Shown piece by piece: positions 19,282 to 29,747 of a stretch of DNA of 64,000 bases; the first letter of the stretch is position 1; every line of letters begins with the position of its first letter. Below the pieces are notes generated by a model that did not search any database, had not been told where the DNA came from, and saw only the letters and a list, made by a program, of their open reading frames with translations. The translations under genes and the position numbers were made by a program. Origin of the DNA: Microcaldota archaeon (GTDB lineage Archaea; Micrarchaeota; Micrarchaeia; Anstonellales; J096); NCBI GenBank assembly GCA_015522475.1, contig WAMF01000018.1, forward strand, positions 62,001 to 126,000, written 5' to 3'.

Positions 19282-19856
19282 CAATGGACACTGTTAGAAG
19301 GTTAGCTGCTCAAATTAAGAAAGTAGGTCGCAACAGAATACGCATTCTCGACCAAAAGAAAGCCAAGGAAGCTGCCACGCACGAAGATGTTAAAAAGCTC
19401 ATAAGCGACGGCGTTATAAAAGTTGCGCCGGTCAAAGGCAGGCACAAGAAAGAAAAACCAAAGAAGAAAAGAAAGGCCAGAAGAGGCCCTGGCAAAAAGA
19501 AAGGCACGCCAAAAGCACGTCTTCATCCAAAGGAAGCATGGATAAAGAGAATAAGAGCCCTAAGAAAATTCCTCAACGAGCTCGTTGGGAAAGGCAGCGT
19601 CGATAAAGCACTAAAGAGAACGCTCTACCTGAAGATCAAAGGCGGACACTTCAAAGGCAAGCGCATGTTCCTCAACTACCTTAAAGATATGAATCTACTG
19701 AACGAAAAAGCAGAGGCTGAAAAAAGGACTGAGAAGGTGGAGGAAGAGACAGAAAGAGCAAAGGCAGGAACAGCAACAGCCAAAGTCAAGAAAGCAGAAG
19801 AGGCAAAGCAGGACAAAAGCAAGAAAAGCACTGACAAAGACGAGGCGAAGAAGTAA
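19278..19856 (+). CDS. rpl19e: 50S ribosomal protein eL19 with charged C-terminal tail
   Basis: TVRRLAAQIKKVGRNRIRILDQKKAKEAATHEDVKKLI; Lys/Glu/Ala tail. Confidence 0.93.
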   Translation: MTMDTVRRLAAQIKKVGRNRIRILDQKKAKEAATHEDVKKLISDGVIKVAPVKGRHKKEKPKKKRKARRGPGKKKGTPKARLHPKEAWIKRIRALRKFLNELVGKGSVDKALKRTLYLKIKGGHFKGKRMFLNYLKDMNLLNEKAEAEKRTEKVEEETERAKAGTATAKVKKAEEAKQDKSKKSTDKDEAKK

Positions 19857-19867
19857 GGGGTGAAAGC

Positions 19868-20437
19868 ATGGCGAAGGCAACATCTCCAACATACCGCGTA
19901 CCCTTCAGAAGACGCAGAGAAGGGCGCACGCGCTACAAGAAGAGGATAGCATATCTTAAAAGTGGGCTCCCAAGGCTCGTCGTAAGAAAGACAAATAGAG
20001 GCATCATAGTCCAACTCATAGAGTTTGGAGAAGCAGGTGACAAAACAATTGTGAGCGTCACGAGGAAGCAGTTGAAGGCCTATGGTTGGGAAGGCAAGCG
20101 CAACACACCTTCTGCTTATCTAGAGGGCATGATAGCGGCTAAGCTCGCCAAAAAGAAGGGCGTGAAAAAAGTCATATTAGACATTGGACTACACACACCT
20201 ACAAAAGGTAGCTTAGTCTTCGCGGCTGCCATAGGCGCAAAAGATGCTGGCTTAGACATAGACATAAAAGCAGAGGTGCCAGAGGAGCGCATAAAAGGAG
20301 GGCACATCTCTGCCTATGCAGAAAAAGCAAAGGAGCACAACAGCGCGCAATTCAAAGCCTATGAAAAGGCCAAAGTTAATGTTAAAGAGCTCCCAAAGCT
20401 CTTCGAGAGCGTTAAGGAAAAAATAATGAAGGGGTGA
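19868..20437 (+). CDS. rpl18: 50S ribosomal protein uL18
   Basis: YRVPFRRRREGRTRYKKRIAYLKSGLPRLVVRKTNR. Confidence 0.95.
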   Translation: MAKATSPTYRVPFRRRREGRTRYKKRIAYLKSGLPRLVVRKTNRGIIVQLIEFGEAGDKTIVSVTRKQLKAYGWEGKRNTPSAYLEGMIAAKLAKKKGVKKVILDIGLHTPTKGSLVFAAAIGAKDAGLDIDIKAEVPEERIKGGHISAYAEKAKEHNSAQFKAYEKAKVNVKELPKLFESVKEKIMKG

Positions 20438-20441
20438 AGAG

Positions 20442-21083
20442 ATGGCAAGAGGATCGCCTAAAAGGAAAAGGACGTTTATAAAGAATATTCAAGAGGACAC
20501 ATCAGAATGGACGCCAAAGACACGGCTTGGCTGGGATGTTAAGAATGGCAAAATCACGCACATAGACGAGATTTTAAAAGCGGGAAAGCCCATACTTGAA
20601 CCACAGATTGTAGATATTCTCATGCCAGACTTAGAAGCTGTCACAATGAGTATGAATGTGACTCAACGTGTCACAGATTCTGGTAGGAAAGGCAGTTTCG
20701 GAGCTGTTGTTCTCGTGGGAAATAGAGCTGGCTACATAGGCTTGGGCAAAGCCAAATCCACAGAGGCAAGCATAGCTATAAACAAAGCCCTAGCTAGAGC
20801 CAAGCGCAACATAATGAAGATCCCTCGAGGATGTGGCTCATGGGAATGCCAATGTGGAACAGAGCATTCCATACCAAGAAAAGTAAGAGGCAGAGAAGGT
20901 TCAACAACGGTTGAGTTGAAGCCTGCTCCAAAAGGAGTTGGCTTAGCAGTCAACGACACAATAAAATACGTCATGATCTTAGCAGGCGTAAAGGACGTAT
21001 GGGGTAAGGTTAGAGGTTCAACAAGCAACGTCTACAACACACTAAAGGCCACGATGAAGGCGCTCAAAAGCCTTAACGAGTAA
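20442..21083 (+). CDS. rps5: 30S ribosomal protein uS5
   Basis: RVTDSGRKGSFGAVVLVGNRAGYIGLGKAKSTEASIAINKALARAKRNI. Confidence 0.95.
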   Translation: MARGSPKRKRTFIKNIQEDTSEWTPKTRLGWDVKNGKITHIDEILKAGKPILEPQIVDILMPDLEAVTMSMNVTQRVTDSGRKGSFGAVVLVGNRAGYIGLGKAKSTEASIAINKALARAKRNIMKIPRGCGSWECQCGTEHSIPRKVRGREGSTTVELKPAPKGVGLAVNDTIKYVMILAGVKDVWGKVRGSTSNVYNTLKATMKALKSLNE

Positions 21084-21115
21084 AAAAGCAAAGAATAAAA
21101 AAGCGGGGTGAAGAG

Positions 21116-21604
21116 ATGACAGAAGATAAAAAAGCAAAGAAAAGCAGCAAAGGCGGTACAAAAGGCGCAGGCGAAATAAAGCTCATAGCTGTCGTGAGAG
21201 TGAGAGGCGTGCGAAACATAAAGCCAAAAATAAAGCACACGCTTAAGCTCTTAGGGCTAAACAAGCCCAATCATGCGACAGTCTTAAGAGAAAATCCTGG
21301 CGTGATGGGCATGCTTAACATAGTAAAAGATTATGTCACATACGGCTATATAAGCAAAGAAGATTTTACATATTTGTTGAAGAAAAGAGGCTATAAAGGC
21401 TCAAAAAGGCTAGCAGAGTTGGGCGAAGATGCCATAAACGCTGCCGTCGAGATGTTCTTAAAAGAGGGCAAACGGGACTTCGACAGAATATTCAGGCTCC
21501 ATCCTCCAAGAAAGGGTTGGAAAGACATTAAAAAAGCTGCGAAGGTAGGTGGCAGCTTAGGTCTTAGAGAGGACATGCCTTCCCTTTTAAGACGGATGGC
21601 ATAA
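21116..21604 (+). CDS. rpl30: 50S ribosomal protein uL30
   Basis: IAVVRVRGVRNIKPKIKHTLKLLGLNKPNHATV. Confidence 0.93.
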   Translation: MTEDKKAKKSSKGGTKGAGEIKLIAVVRVRGVRNIKPKIKHTLKLLGLNKPNHATVLRENPGVMGMLNIVKDYVTYGYISKEDFTYLLKKRGYKGSKRLAELGEDAINAAVEMFLKEGKRDFDRIFRLHPPRKGWKDIKKAAKVGGSLGLREDMPSLLRRMA

Positions 21605-21680
21605 ATGGTTGATATAAAGAGGTAGTAATCATATAGCAAAATAGAGAACAGCAAAATAAAATAATAAAATAGGTGGAAAA

Positions 21681-22145
21681 ATGACGCGTAGATACCAAAA
21701 AAAGAAAGTAGGTCTTCGCGGCTGGCGAAGGCATGGCAAAGGTAATGTTAAAAACAGAAGGGGTAGTGGTAATAAAGGTGGAAGAGGCAATGCCGGCTTG
21801 AGAAAACAGAAATGGACTTACACAGTAAAATATGCAAAAGAGCACTTTGGAAGCAGAGGCTTCGTAAGGCACGGCGCCAAAAAAGAGGTTCCCGCCATAA
21901 ACGTATGGGAAATTGGCAAAATGGCAAAGGAGGGCAAGCTTAAGAAGGAGGGCGACGTTTATCTATTCAAATTCAAAGGTAAAGTGTTGGGAGCTGGCTC
22001 CATAAACACACCTGTTAAAATAGAGGCTGCTGCCGCTACAGAAAAGGCCATAGAGAAAGTCAAAGCAAGCGGCGGCGAGCTAAATGTAAAGGCTGAAGAA
22101 CAAGAAGCAGAGGCTAAAGGCAATAAGGGTAAAAAGAAGGAGTGA
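21681..22145 (+). CDS. rpl15: 50S ribosomal protein uL15
   Basis: RRHGKGNVKNRRGSGNKGGRGNAGLRKQKWTY; position before secY. Confidence 0.92.
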   Translation: MTRRYQKKKVGLRGWRRHGKGNVKNRRGSGNKGGRGNAGLRKQKWTYTVKYAKEHFGSRGFVRHGAKKEVPAINVWEIGKMAKEGKLKKEGDVYLFKFKGKVLGAGSINTPVKIEAAAATEKAIEKVKASGGELNVKAEEQEAEAKGNKGKKKE

Positions 22146-22287
22146 AAGAGAAAGAAAACGGGCCAAGGGGAGGGCAAGCTGAGGGCAAAAATAGAAGATA
22201 AATAAAAGAAATATGGGGACGCCGGATGTCAGATTTAAGGGCTGTAACCGTACTATGTTAACTACGTTAAATAGATGTATCAAGTAG

Positions 22288-23697
22288 GTGGTTTGGTTGC
22301 TAGAAGGGATGTTTGAATGGTTGTATAACGTATCAAAGAAGCTGCCCCAAGTGAAGGGGCCAAAGACAATATTATCTTCTAAACAAAAACTCATGTGGAC
22401 ACTAGCTGTCTTACTAACATATTACATTCTCTACAATGTGACGGCAATAGGCGTAAAGGAACATGCAGGTTTAGCAGACATCTTTCAAATATTGACGGCT
22501 TCAAGGCAAGGTTCACTCCTAGCTTTGGGTATAGGCCCCATAGTTATAGCGAGTATATTCATCCAGCTTTTTGCTGGAGGCGGCTTGTTAGATATAGATA
22601 TGGGGACGCCAGAGACGCAAAAAAAGATATTGGGTGCACAGACAACCCTAGCTATTATATTGGCGGCTATTGAAGGAATTGCATTCACAAGCGGATATGC
22701 TCATCAAGGCATGCTTACAGTTGGAGGCACCATAGGTATAACAACCGTAGCCCTTCAGCTTATACTTGGAGCTATAATTATTATATACATGGACCAAATC
22801 GTAACAAAGTATGGCATAGGAACAGGCATTGGTCTATTCATCGCAGCAGGTGTAAGCTACAGTGTTATAATGGGGGCTATGTATACCGTCTTTGGTAGTG
22901 GGGGAGTTATCGACGTTGTAGCAGAAGGAGGTATTGAAGGCTTGACAACTGCATTCATTCAAATTTTGCCCTTTATATCTACTATTGTCGTGTTTTGGGT
23001 CGTCGTTTACGGAGAGATGGCGAAGGTTAAACTGCCATTGAGTATCCCGGGATCTAACAGGCCCTTAGAGTTGCCCTTCTTCTTTGTTAGTAATTTACCC
23101 GTTATCTTTGCAGCGGCACTCCTCATAAATGTCATGCTCTTTGCGCAGGCGCTTATTCACAAACCTCTTGGCCCAGGAGGCAAACCCACATGGCTTCACT
23201 ATCTCGGAGGGCTTCTCTATTTAACAACGCCTGTTCACGCAGGATTAAACATACCTCAATATTTGACAAACCTCACAAGTGGTATAACACCTATACTGGG
23301 ATTGCCAGAGTGGGTTCATGCTCTCGTCTATTTAGTAACACTAGCCATTCTCTCTATCTACTTCGGTAAATTCTGGGTTGAAATGAGCCCACAACAAAAC
23401 CCCGAAGAGCTAGCTGAATTGCTAAGTCAACAAAACATAGCTATACGTGGACACAGAACAGACAAGCGCTTTTTGAAGATGAAGCTCGAGCAGTACATTT
23501 GGCCTTTGACAGTCACGGGTTCGCTTGCAGTTGGTTTGCTAGCTGGGTTCGCCAACCTCTTAGGAGCGTACGGAACAGGAACGGGTATACTTCTTACTGT
23601 AGAAATTCTCTATAGAATGATGGGTGAAATAAAACAAACACTGGACATACACTATCCCGGGCTTTCAAAGATGCTCTTTGGGAGGGGTAACATATGA
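22288..23697 (+). CDS. secY: Preprotein translocase subunit SecY
   Basis: ILTASRQGSLLALGIGPIVIASIFIQLFAGGGLL; ten-TM-type profile; follows uL15. Confidence 0.95.
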   Translation: MVWLLEGMFEWLYNVSKKLPQVKGPKTILSSKQKLMWTLAVLLTYYILYNVTAIGVKEHAGLADIFQILTASRQGSLLALGIGPIVIASIFIQLFAGGGLLDIDMGTPETQKKILGAQTTLAIILAAIEGIAFTSGYAHQGMLTVGGTIGITTVALQLILGAIIIIYMDQIVTKYGIGTGIGLFIAAGVSYSVIMGAMYTVFGSGGVIDVVAEGGIEGLTTAFIQILPFISTIVVFWVVVYGEMAKVKLPLSIPGSNRPLELPFFFVSNLPVIFAAALLINVMLFAQALIHKPLGPGGKPTWLHYLGGLLYLTTPVHAGLNIPQYLTNLTSGITPILGLPEWVHALVYLVTLAILSIYFGKFWVEMSPQQNPEELAELLSQQNIAIRGHRTDKRFLKMKLEQYIWPLTVTGSLAVGLLAGFANLLGAYGTGTGILLTVEILYRMMGEIKQTLDIHYPGLSKMLFGRGNI

Positions 23698-24341
23698 ATA
23701 ATATGAATAGCACAAACAACGGCGGAAAGGTTGAAAGTCAAAACAAGCAAAGCATGAAGATCATGAAGGCTATAGTCGCGGGTGTCTCCGGAGCCGGAAA
23801 AACAACAATCGTGAATAAGCTTAAAGGACGCCTTAGAAGGGATCATCTAAAAGTCATAAACTTTGGTACTGCTATGTTGACAGTAGCTAAAAGAGAATTC
23901 GACGTTAGAAATAGAGACGAGCTCCGTTATCTCGAGAGAGGAAAGCAGCTAGAGCTTCAAGATAAGGCCATAGATCTGATTCTTGAAGAGAGCGAGACAG
24001 GAAGAACAATAATAATAGATACACACTTCGCAATAAAGACGCCAAACGGATACATGCCTGGACTGCCTATGGAACTACTTAAGAAGTTCGAGCCAGACAT
24101 TCTCTTTCTAATAACTGCTAGACCCGAAGAAATCTGGGAAAGAAGAATGCTTGACATAACACGGAAGCGACCTAACGTAAGTATAGACGACATCATAGAA
24201 GAAGAAAAAGTTAACATCTCTTATCTCATGGCTTATTCTGCTATTTCTGGTGCATATGCAAAAATCGTAAAAAACGCTACCAGTAAAGTGGATGAAGCAG
24301 TGGATGAAATTCTTAAAACACTCACAGAGGCTGATCACTAA
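23694..24341 (+). CDS. adkA: Archaeal adenylate kinase
   Basis: MKAIVAGVSGAGKTTIVNKL ... VINFGTAMLTVAKREF; follows secY. Confidence 0.92.
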   Translation: MNNMNSTNNGGKVESQNKQSMKIMKAIVAGVSGAGKTTIVNKLKGRLRRDHLKVINFGTAMLTVAKREFDVRNRDELRYLERGKQLELQDKAIDLILEESETGRTIIIDTHFAIKTPNGYMPGLPMELLKKFEPDILFLITARPEEIWERRMLDITRKRPNVSIDDIIEEEKVNISYLMAYSAISGAYAKIVKNATSKVDEAVDEILKTLTEADH

Positions 24342-25228
24342 TGGCTGCAGTAGGTGGACTCATTCTCGTTGCTCTTATCACTCTAGTTTATAGTATCCTC
24401 CTTACGGAGATGAATTATAGGGTTATCGACAGAGATTTTGTTCAAAACTTCCAGAAGCGCATGAAGGAGTTACAAAAAGAATTCAAAGAAGCAGACAAGA
24501 AAAAGGATATCAAGAAAATGGAAGAGATTACCCAAAAGCAACTAGAACATGCTAAACACATGCCGAAATTGTTAGGTGAGCAGGTAAAATTAAGCATTAT
24601 ATCTCTCATACTCTTTTTCGTCATACTTTGGTTTATAAATGCTGTAGACCCTGCTATGCACGACGACATAAACATAAAAACCTTGTTAGTTCCTCTCAGC
24701 AACCTCAATAGCTCTCTTAGTAGCGCTATCGACGGAAGTAACGGAAGTGTATATGGTTATGGCAATTATGGCGCGGTTATCCCCTCAAGTAAATTAAAGA
24801 GGGGTTACCACTTCGTAGCTTATGAATTAAGTCATGAAGGGGAAAGTTGTAAGGGCGAGTTGAAGTATGGCTGGCCAAGCAATATAACCAATGAATGGAA
24901 AGAAGAGTTATCTATTAAACATATGAATAACAAAGGCAAAGGTTGTTTTGTAAACCTTGAGAGAAATAGCTCAGCCCTCCTCATAGAAACGAATGCAAGA
25001 CCTTCTGAAATAGAAAAATTGGTTGACGACAACGCGACAAGAACAGCTTTAAGCTTTGATCTTTTTGGGCAGCATTTTATTATTCACGGTGTGTGGCTCA
25101 TAATTCTATTCTCCATCGTATGGAATTTGATATATGGCAGAGTACGACCGCTCATATTTAAAAGTAAAAAGAAAGAAACAAAAGAAAAAGAAGGACTAGA
25201 GGATAAAAATAAAAGCAGTAAAAAATAA
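24341..25228 (+). CDS. DUF106 / Oxa1-superfamily membrane protein
   Basis: N-terminal TM, coiled-coil DRDFVQNFQKRMKELQKEFKEADKKKDIKKMEEITQKQLEH, later TM segments; follows adkA as in many archaea. Confidence 0.75.
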   Translation: MAAVGGLILVALITLVYSILLTEMNYRVIDRDFVQNFQKRMKELQKEFKEADKKKDIKKMEEITQKQLEHAKHMPKLLGEQVKLSIISLILFFVILWFINAVDPAMHDDINIKTLLVPLSNLNSSLSSAIDGSNGSVYGYGNYGAVIPSSKLKRGYHFVAYELSHEGESCKGELKYGWPSNITNEWKEELSIKHMNNKGKGCFVNLERNSSALLIETNARPSEIEKLVDDNATRTALSFDLFGQHFIIHGVWLIILFSIVWNLIYGRVRPLIFKSKKKETKEKEGLEDKNKSSKK

Positions 25229-25479
25229 AGAGCAAAGAACTCTAAAGGTCAAGCGGGTTCATCAATGCACGCATTTTAGAACTCGTCGACTACGTAGACC
25301 CTTGTTTTTAGATTCCTTCGACATATCACATCCATTCCATCGGTTCTTTCTATTTCTCATATTCTTTATTTTATACATCTATTCTTCCTTCCCTCAATAT
25401 TTATGCCTCTTCTTTCATACTCTCCAATCTCAGATCCTATCTTTCAATCTATCACCCAATCAAACCTCGGAAAGTTAAG

Positions 25480-26265
25480 CTAGTCATCGCACTTGCTGTA
25501 GCCACACTCAGGATTTATACATGTCATGCAGCCATTCTCCACTTTCAATGTCTTCTGGCCGCACTTAGGGCAGATTCTCAAATCTCGCTCACCATCAAAG
25601 ACGTCGTGAGATGATATGGATTGATTTTCTAAGCTTCCTTCGGGTGAAGAGAATGAAGGAATGGTGCGAGAAGCTACCTTCTCTATAGATGGGCCACCTT
25701 TTTCTATTCCGCCAGCCTCTTTTTTATTATTATCAGAAAATCCTTTGTTCTTCTCCTCTTTTTCTTCAGTTCCAGTGGTAAAGAAAGCAAACAAATTGTG
25801 TGTCTTTGGTTTAAGGACTTTCCTTGGTTTCATTATGCCAATGTCTATGAAAAACTCTTCAAACACATATGCTATTTCTGCATAGAAAGAAGGAACATAG
25901 CGACCATTCTCAAACCTACCACCGTTGGGATCGTAGATACTCTTAAGCTCTTCTAAGATAAACGTCGGATCCTCACTTCTTCTAAATATGGCGGAGATGA
26001 GCCTCGTTAAAACAGAATACTCAGCGGCTTTTGTAAGGTCTTTACTGTTTATAAAGACTTCGAAGGGCCTCTTGCTTCCATCTTTCTCTTCGAGATAAGA
26101 GAGTGTAATGTAAACAGCATGATCCACAAACGCCGATTTGAGTTTGTAGACCTTTGCGTTGAGAATGCGCGGCCTTTCCACCGTTGTCTTAACCGCTTTT
26201 ATGGGTTCCTCCTTCACGTCTAAAAGTTCCTTTACTTCTGCCTGTGTAGATTCCAGCTCAATCAT
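25480..26265 (-). CDS. Class II RNR C-terminal part: TSCPD-like domain plus zinc ribbon, encoded separately
   Basis: VYITLSYLEEKDGSKRPFEVFINSKDLTKAAEYSVLTRLISAIFRR and ICPKCGQKTLKVENGCMTCINPECGYSKC; overlaps nrdJ by 4 bp. Confidence 0.8.
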   Translation of the reverse strand: MIELESTQAEVKELLDVKEEPIKAVKTTVERPRILNAKVYKLKSAFVDHAVYITLSYLEEKDGSKRPFEVFINSKDLTKAAEYSVLTRLISAIFRRSEDPTFILEELKSIYDPNGGRFENGRYVPSFYAEIAYVFEEFFIDIGIMKPRKVLKPKTHNLFAFFTTGTEEKEEKNKGFSDNNKKEAGGIEKGGPSIEKVASRTIPSFSSPEGSLENQSISSHDVFDGERDLRICPKCGQKTLKVENGCMTCINPECGYSKCDD

Positions 26266-28787
26266 AACTCCACCCCCTTAAATATGCCATCCTTTATACC
26301 ATGATAAACTGTAGTAAGAGTGCCATCCGGTAACACTATGATTTCGTCGCCTTTCACAACGAGCTCTTTTCCGTTTACGGTTATCTTAAACTTCTTGTCT
26401 TTGAATTTTTGGAACTCCGTCTTTTCCCCCTCGACGCTCAAAATAGGATATCTGCTTCCGTCTCTATACACTGTGATGCCTTTTAAGCCCTTCTGCCACG
26501 CATAAAGATATATTTCTGAGATAACTTCTGGATGAATGTCTTCTGGCAAGTTAACAGTCGAGCTTATACTATGGTCTATATATTTTTGAACAACAGCTTG
26601 TATTTCGACACGCTTCATGGGATCTATGACATGGGCTGTTCTGAAGAAGTAGGTAGGGAGAAGATTTTTAAGCTCCTCCTGAGACGCTGTTGCCGCCTTA
26701 TCGGATAGACTTTTCATGTCTAAGTATGCTTCAATAGTAGAATGGAAAACTCTGAATATCTTGTTGCCAAAGCTCTCGCTGCGTCTATTGTAGTAAATGG
26801 CGAAGACGGGTTCTATACCGCTGCTTACACCTATGTAATTTTTACCATTAACTTCTAAGCTCTTAACGATGTTGCTTATGCTGCCCGTCGGAGCGATGCT
26901 GAGGACAGCTATATTCCTCATGCCATATTTCTCGACAAGTTTCCTAACAGAGGGCTCGATAGATTCGTTGAAGAAGGGGTTCTTCTTGTATTTATCCCAG
27001 TCGTATGTAGGAGCCGTGCCCTTTTCTTTAGCCACCTTAGCTGAGCTCTCATAGGCTTTGTTTGCTATTCTCTTCATAACCTCTCCTATTACTTTTATGC
27101 CGTCTTCACTGTCATAGGCATAGCCTAGCTCCATGAGCATATCCGCTATAGCTACAACACCCATACCAATCCTTCTAGTGGCTTTAGCCCCTTCTACGCG
27201 CTGCTTCTCAAGAGGGTTTAAGTATATGTTCCAAGAGATAATGTTATCGAGGAAGCGGTGGAGATGCTCGACGGCCCGCTCAAGTAGGCGCCACTTAATC
27301 TTAGCTTTAGACGTGAAAGGATGGTCAACCATCCTCGCTAGATTTATACTTGAAAGGTTGCAGCTACCACCATCCTCGAGAGGCACTTCCCCACATGGGT
27401 TCGTTGTGACTATAGGCTTGCCCACATAGTTGCTTGGACTGTATCTAGTGACACGCGTCCAGAACATAATGCCGGGTTCCGCTGTCTTATAGTTGCTCTC
27501 TACAAACATGTTCCAGATCTTTCTAGCGTCGACGAGAACTTTTATCGAACCAACCTCTCCGCTCGCGAAGTAAAGTAAGTAGTCGCCACCCTGCCTTAGG
27601 GCCAAATCGTAATTATAGTTGGCTAGAGCTACATGATAATCACCGTAGACGTCGCGCTTGTTTGCAGCCTTAAAGTCTTCCTTGTTTAGAGAAAAGCCAT
27701 AGTTTTCTGCTATGTAAGCAGCCATCTCTTCGAATGTATTGAAAGCTGCTAGGAACTCATACTGTTTGATGTCACGGGAGGGCATTTCTATAGAGTAATG
27801 TACGTTAGTGTAGTCTTGAAGGACATCTGTGCGCGTACCTTTTATGAGCTTCTTATATATGAGATATTTTCGACCATAGCGGTTTCTCTCGACGACAGCA
27901 TGCATAAATTCGTCGCTGGCCTTTATACTTATGTTGGCAAAGCGCACTTGCGTATTCTCCATGACAGTCTTTTCAATAAGTGCTAGCTGCTCTTCTGTGA
28001 ACTTACTGCTCCATTTAAGCTGATCTCTTATCTGCTCAGTCGTCCAATTAGGGACTTGCTTCACTTTTATGAAGCTCTCTATATCGGGATGTTTTGCATC
28101 TAGCGTAAGCATAAGAGCTCCACGCCTTCCACTCTGTCCTATGAGTCCTGTCGTTGTGGAATAAAGTTCCATAAAGCTTACAGCGCCAGTGCTTTCGTCG
28201 GCTGCATTGTGAACAACGGCTCCAGCGGGTCTTAACACCGCAAGATCTATGCCAATGCCTCCACCGTAGCTGTAGGTTCTTGCCGCTTCATAAGCGGCGT
28301 TGTATATGGATTCTATGCTATCATCTTTTATCATAGCCACAAAACAGTTTGCCAGCGTCTTTGAGCGGTAAAAATCGCCGGCTCCTGCCAAAATTCTACC
28401 GCCGGGAATCCACAATCCGTCAAACAAGTCTTTGTAGAAAATTTCTGCCCACTCCTCTGCTTTACCGTCATCTTCAACAGCCGCTATAAAAGCAGCTACT
28501 CGCACAAACACATCTTCTGGCCTCTGCTCTATAGGATTTTCTGAGAGATCTTTCAAGTAGTACTTACGCCTATATATGCTCTCTGCCAACTCGTTTCCGC
28601 CCAAATAGTTGGGATGTGTCGGCAACTCACCCTTAGCCATCTTTTGCCTCAAGTAGAGATAGAGGCGCTTGTATCGCTCAAGCCATTCCTTTGGCGCCTT
28701 TTTGTATAGAGCGCTTTCATGATCTAACATTTCGCGCAGTGCTGGAGGCACCGCGTCCTTTTCTACTAGTGCTTCTTTCATGCTCAT
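26262..28787 (-). CDS. nrdJ: Class II (adenosylcobalamin-dependent) ribonucleotide reductase, catalytic part
   Basis: TLANCFVAMIKDDSIESIYNAAYEAARTYSYGGGIGIDLAVLRPAGA; TTNPCGEVPLEDGGSCNLSSINLARMV; SIAPTGSISNI. Confidence 0.93.
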   Translation of the reverse strand: MSMKEALVEKDAVPPALREMLDHESALYKKAPKEWLERYKRLYLYLRQKMAKGELPTHPNYLGGNELAESIYRRKYYLKDLSENPIEQRPEDVFVRVAAFIAAVEDDGKAEEWAEIFYKDLFDGLWIPGGRILAGAGDFYRSKTLANCFVAMIKDDSIESIYNAAYEAARTYSYGGGIGIDLAVLRPAGAVVHNAADESTGAVSFMELYSTTTGLIGQSGRRGALMLTLDAKHPDIESFIKVKQVPNWTTEQIRDQLKWSSKFTEEQLALIEKTVMENTQVRFANISIKASDEFMHAVVERNRYGRKYLIYKKLIKGTRTDVLQDYTNVHYSIEMPSRDIKQYEFLAAFNTFEEMAAYIAENYGFSLNKEDFKAANKRDVYGDYHVALANYNYDLALRQGGDYLLYFASGEVGSIKVLVDARKIWNMFVESNYKTAEPGIMFWTRVTRYSPSNYVGKPIVTTNPCGEVPLEDGGSCNLSSINLARMVDHPFTSKAKIKWRLLERAVEHLHRFLDNIISWNIYLNPLEKQRVEGAKATRRIGMGVVAIADMLMELGYAYDSEDGIKVIGEVMKRIANKAYESSAKVAKEKGTAPTYDWDKYKKNPFFNESIEPSVRKLVEKYGMRNIAVLSIAPTGSISNIVKSLEVNGKNYIGVSSGIEPVFAIYYNRRSESFGNKIFRVFHSTIEAYLDMKSLSDKAATASQEELKNLLPTYFFRTAHVIDPMKRVEIQAVVQKYIDHSISSTVNLPEDIHPEVISEIYLYAWQKGLKGITVYRDGSRYPILSVEGEKTEFQKFKDKKFKITVNGKELVVKGDEIIVLPDGTLTTVYHGIKDGIFKGVEL

Positions 28788-29120
28788 CCCCCAACCAACT
28801 TAAGCCAGCTAACTTAAGCCAACCAGCTTAAACGATCTATGCGCCTATTGCTGTGCCATCCTGCACCATCATTTTCCCGGCAGTTTCGCCTAGCTGCACA
28901 GCATTTTAGACGCGCATGTTTAGCGCGCGTTGAGCAGCTCAGCGTAGGCAGCTTAAGTCAAGCCACCTCTTTCCCTCTTTCGCTTCCAGACGACTTTGCA
29001 ATCTTCAGCAACTCCGCTTCAGCTCTCGGTAATCAAATCAGCCTCAAACTCTCCTTCAACAGTCCCTTTACCCTTTACTTCCTTACTCTCTTTAAGGCAA
29101 TTATCTCGACCAATGCGCTT

Positions 29121-29747
29121 CTAATGCATCGTCACAACTTTTGCCACGACGTGTCCCGTTATGTTGTATGGGCCAAAGCACGCGTCTGCCTTAGGGCAGG
29201 TCGTATACGTTAATACAATGTCCGCATTGAACCTCTGGCCTTTTATCAAGCGCAGCTTGTTTGACGAGAGTGTGAAGATGTGCGACTCCCCAGGTTGCAA
29301 CTCTATATCCAAGCCCGTCTGAAGACAATTACACAGGCGAGAGCTGTACTTTACTGCATTGATATGAACAGGACTACCAAAGTTGTTTGTGAGGTTTAAG
29401 AGGAGCTTGTCTACTTCTCCTTGATCTACCGCAGCGAAATTGTTGCATATAACTTGAGGGGGAAACATGCAGCTCTCCCTATAACTTTGGTTTATGTTTT
29501 GAAGGTAGACACCCAAAGCTGCAAGCACAATAATAAGAACGAAAAGTGCCCAACCATATGTCATAACATACTCGACAGCGACTTGAGCCTTGTGGAACCC
29601 TCTGTGTTTGCCTTGCTCTCCTTGCTCTTCGTTAGAAATATGGAAGATTTTATTTTTCTCCTCAGATAAACTAGTATATCCTATATGCTCATTATGTTCA
29701 CTTGAACAATTTGAAGGCCAAGCCCCTTCCATTAAATCCACCAACAT
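29121..29747 (-). CDS. Class III signal-peptide (pilin-like) secreted protein
   Basis: KAQVAVEYVMTYGWALFVLIIVLAALGVYL followed by Cys-containing beta-rich domain. Confidence 0.7.
   Translation of the reverse strand: MLVDLMEGAWPSNCSSEHNEHIGYTSLSEEKNKIFHISNEEQGEQGKHRGFHKAQVAVEYVMTYGWALFVLIIVLAALGVYLQNINQSYRESCMFPPQVICNNFAAVDQGEVDKLLLNLTNNFGSPVHINAVKYSSRLCNCLQTGLDIELQPGESHIFTLSSNKLRLIKGQRFNADIVLTYTTCPKADACFGPYNITGHVVAKVVTMH

Noticed and set aside
28794-28832. Short repeats 'AACTTAAGCCA' upstream of nrdJ
   Set aside because: Only two or three imperfect short copies; too little to call a regulatory array.
28839-29213. 124-aa plus-strand ORF between nrdJ and the pilin-like gene
   Set aside because: Overlaps the 3' end of the pilin-like gene in antisense, with no recognisable domain; likely chance ORF.
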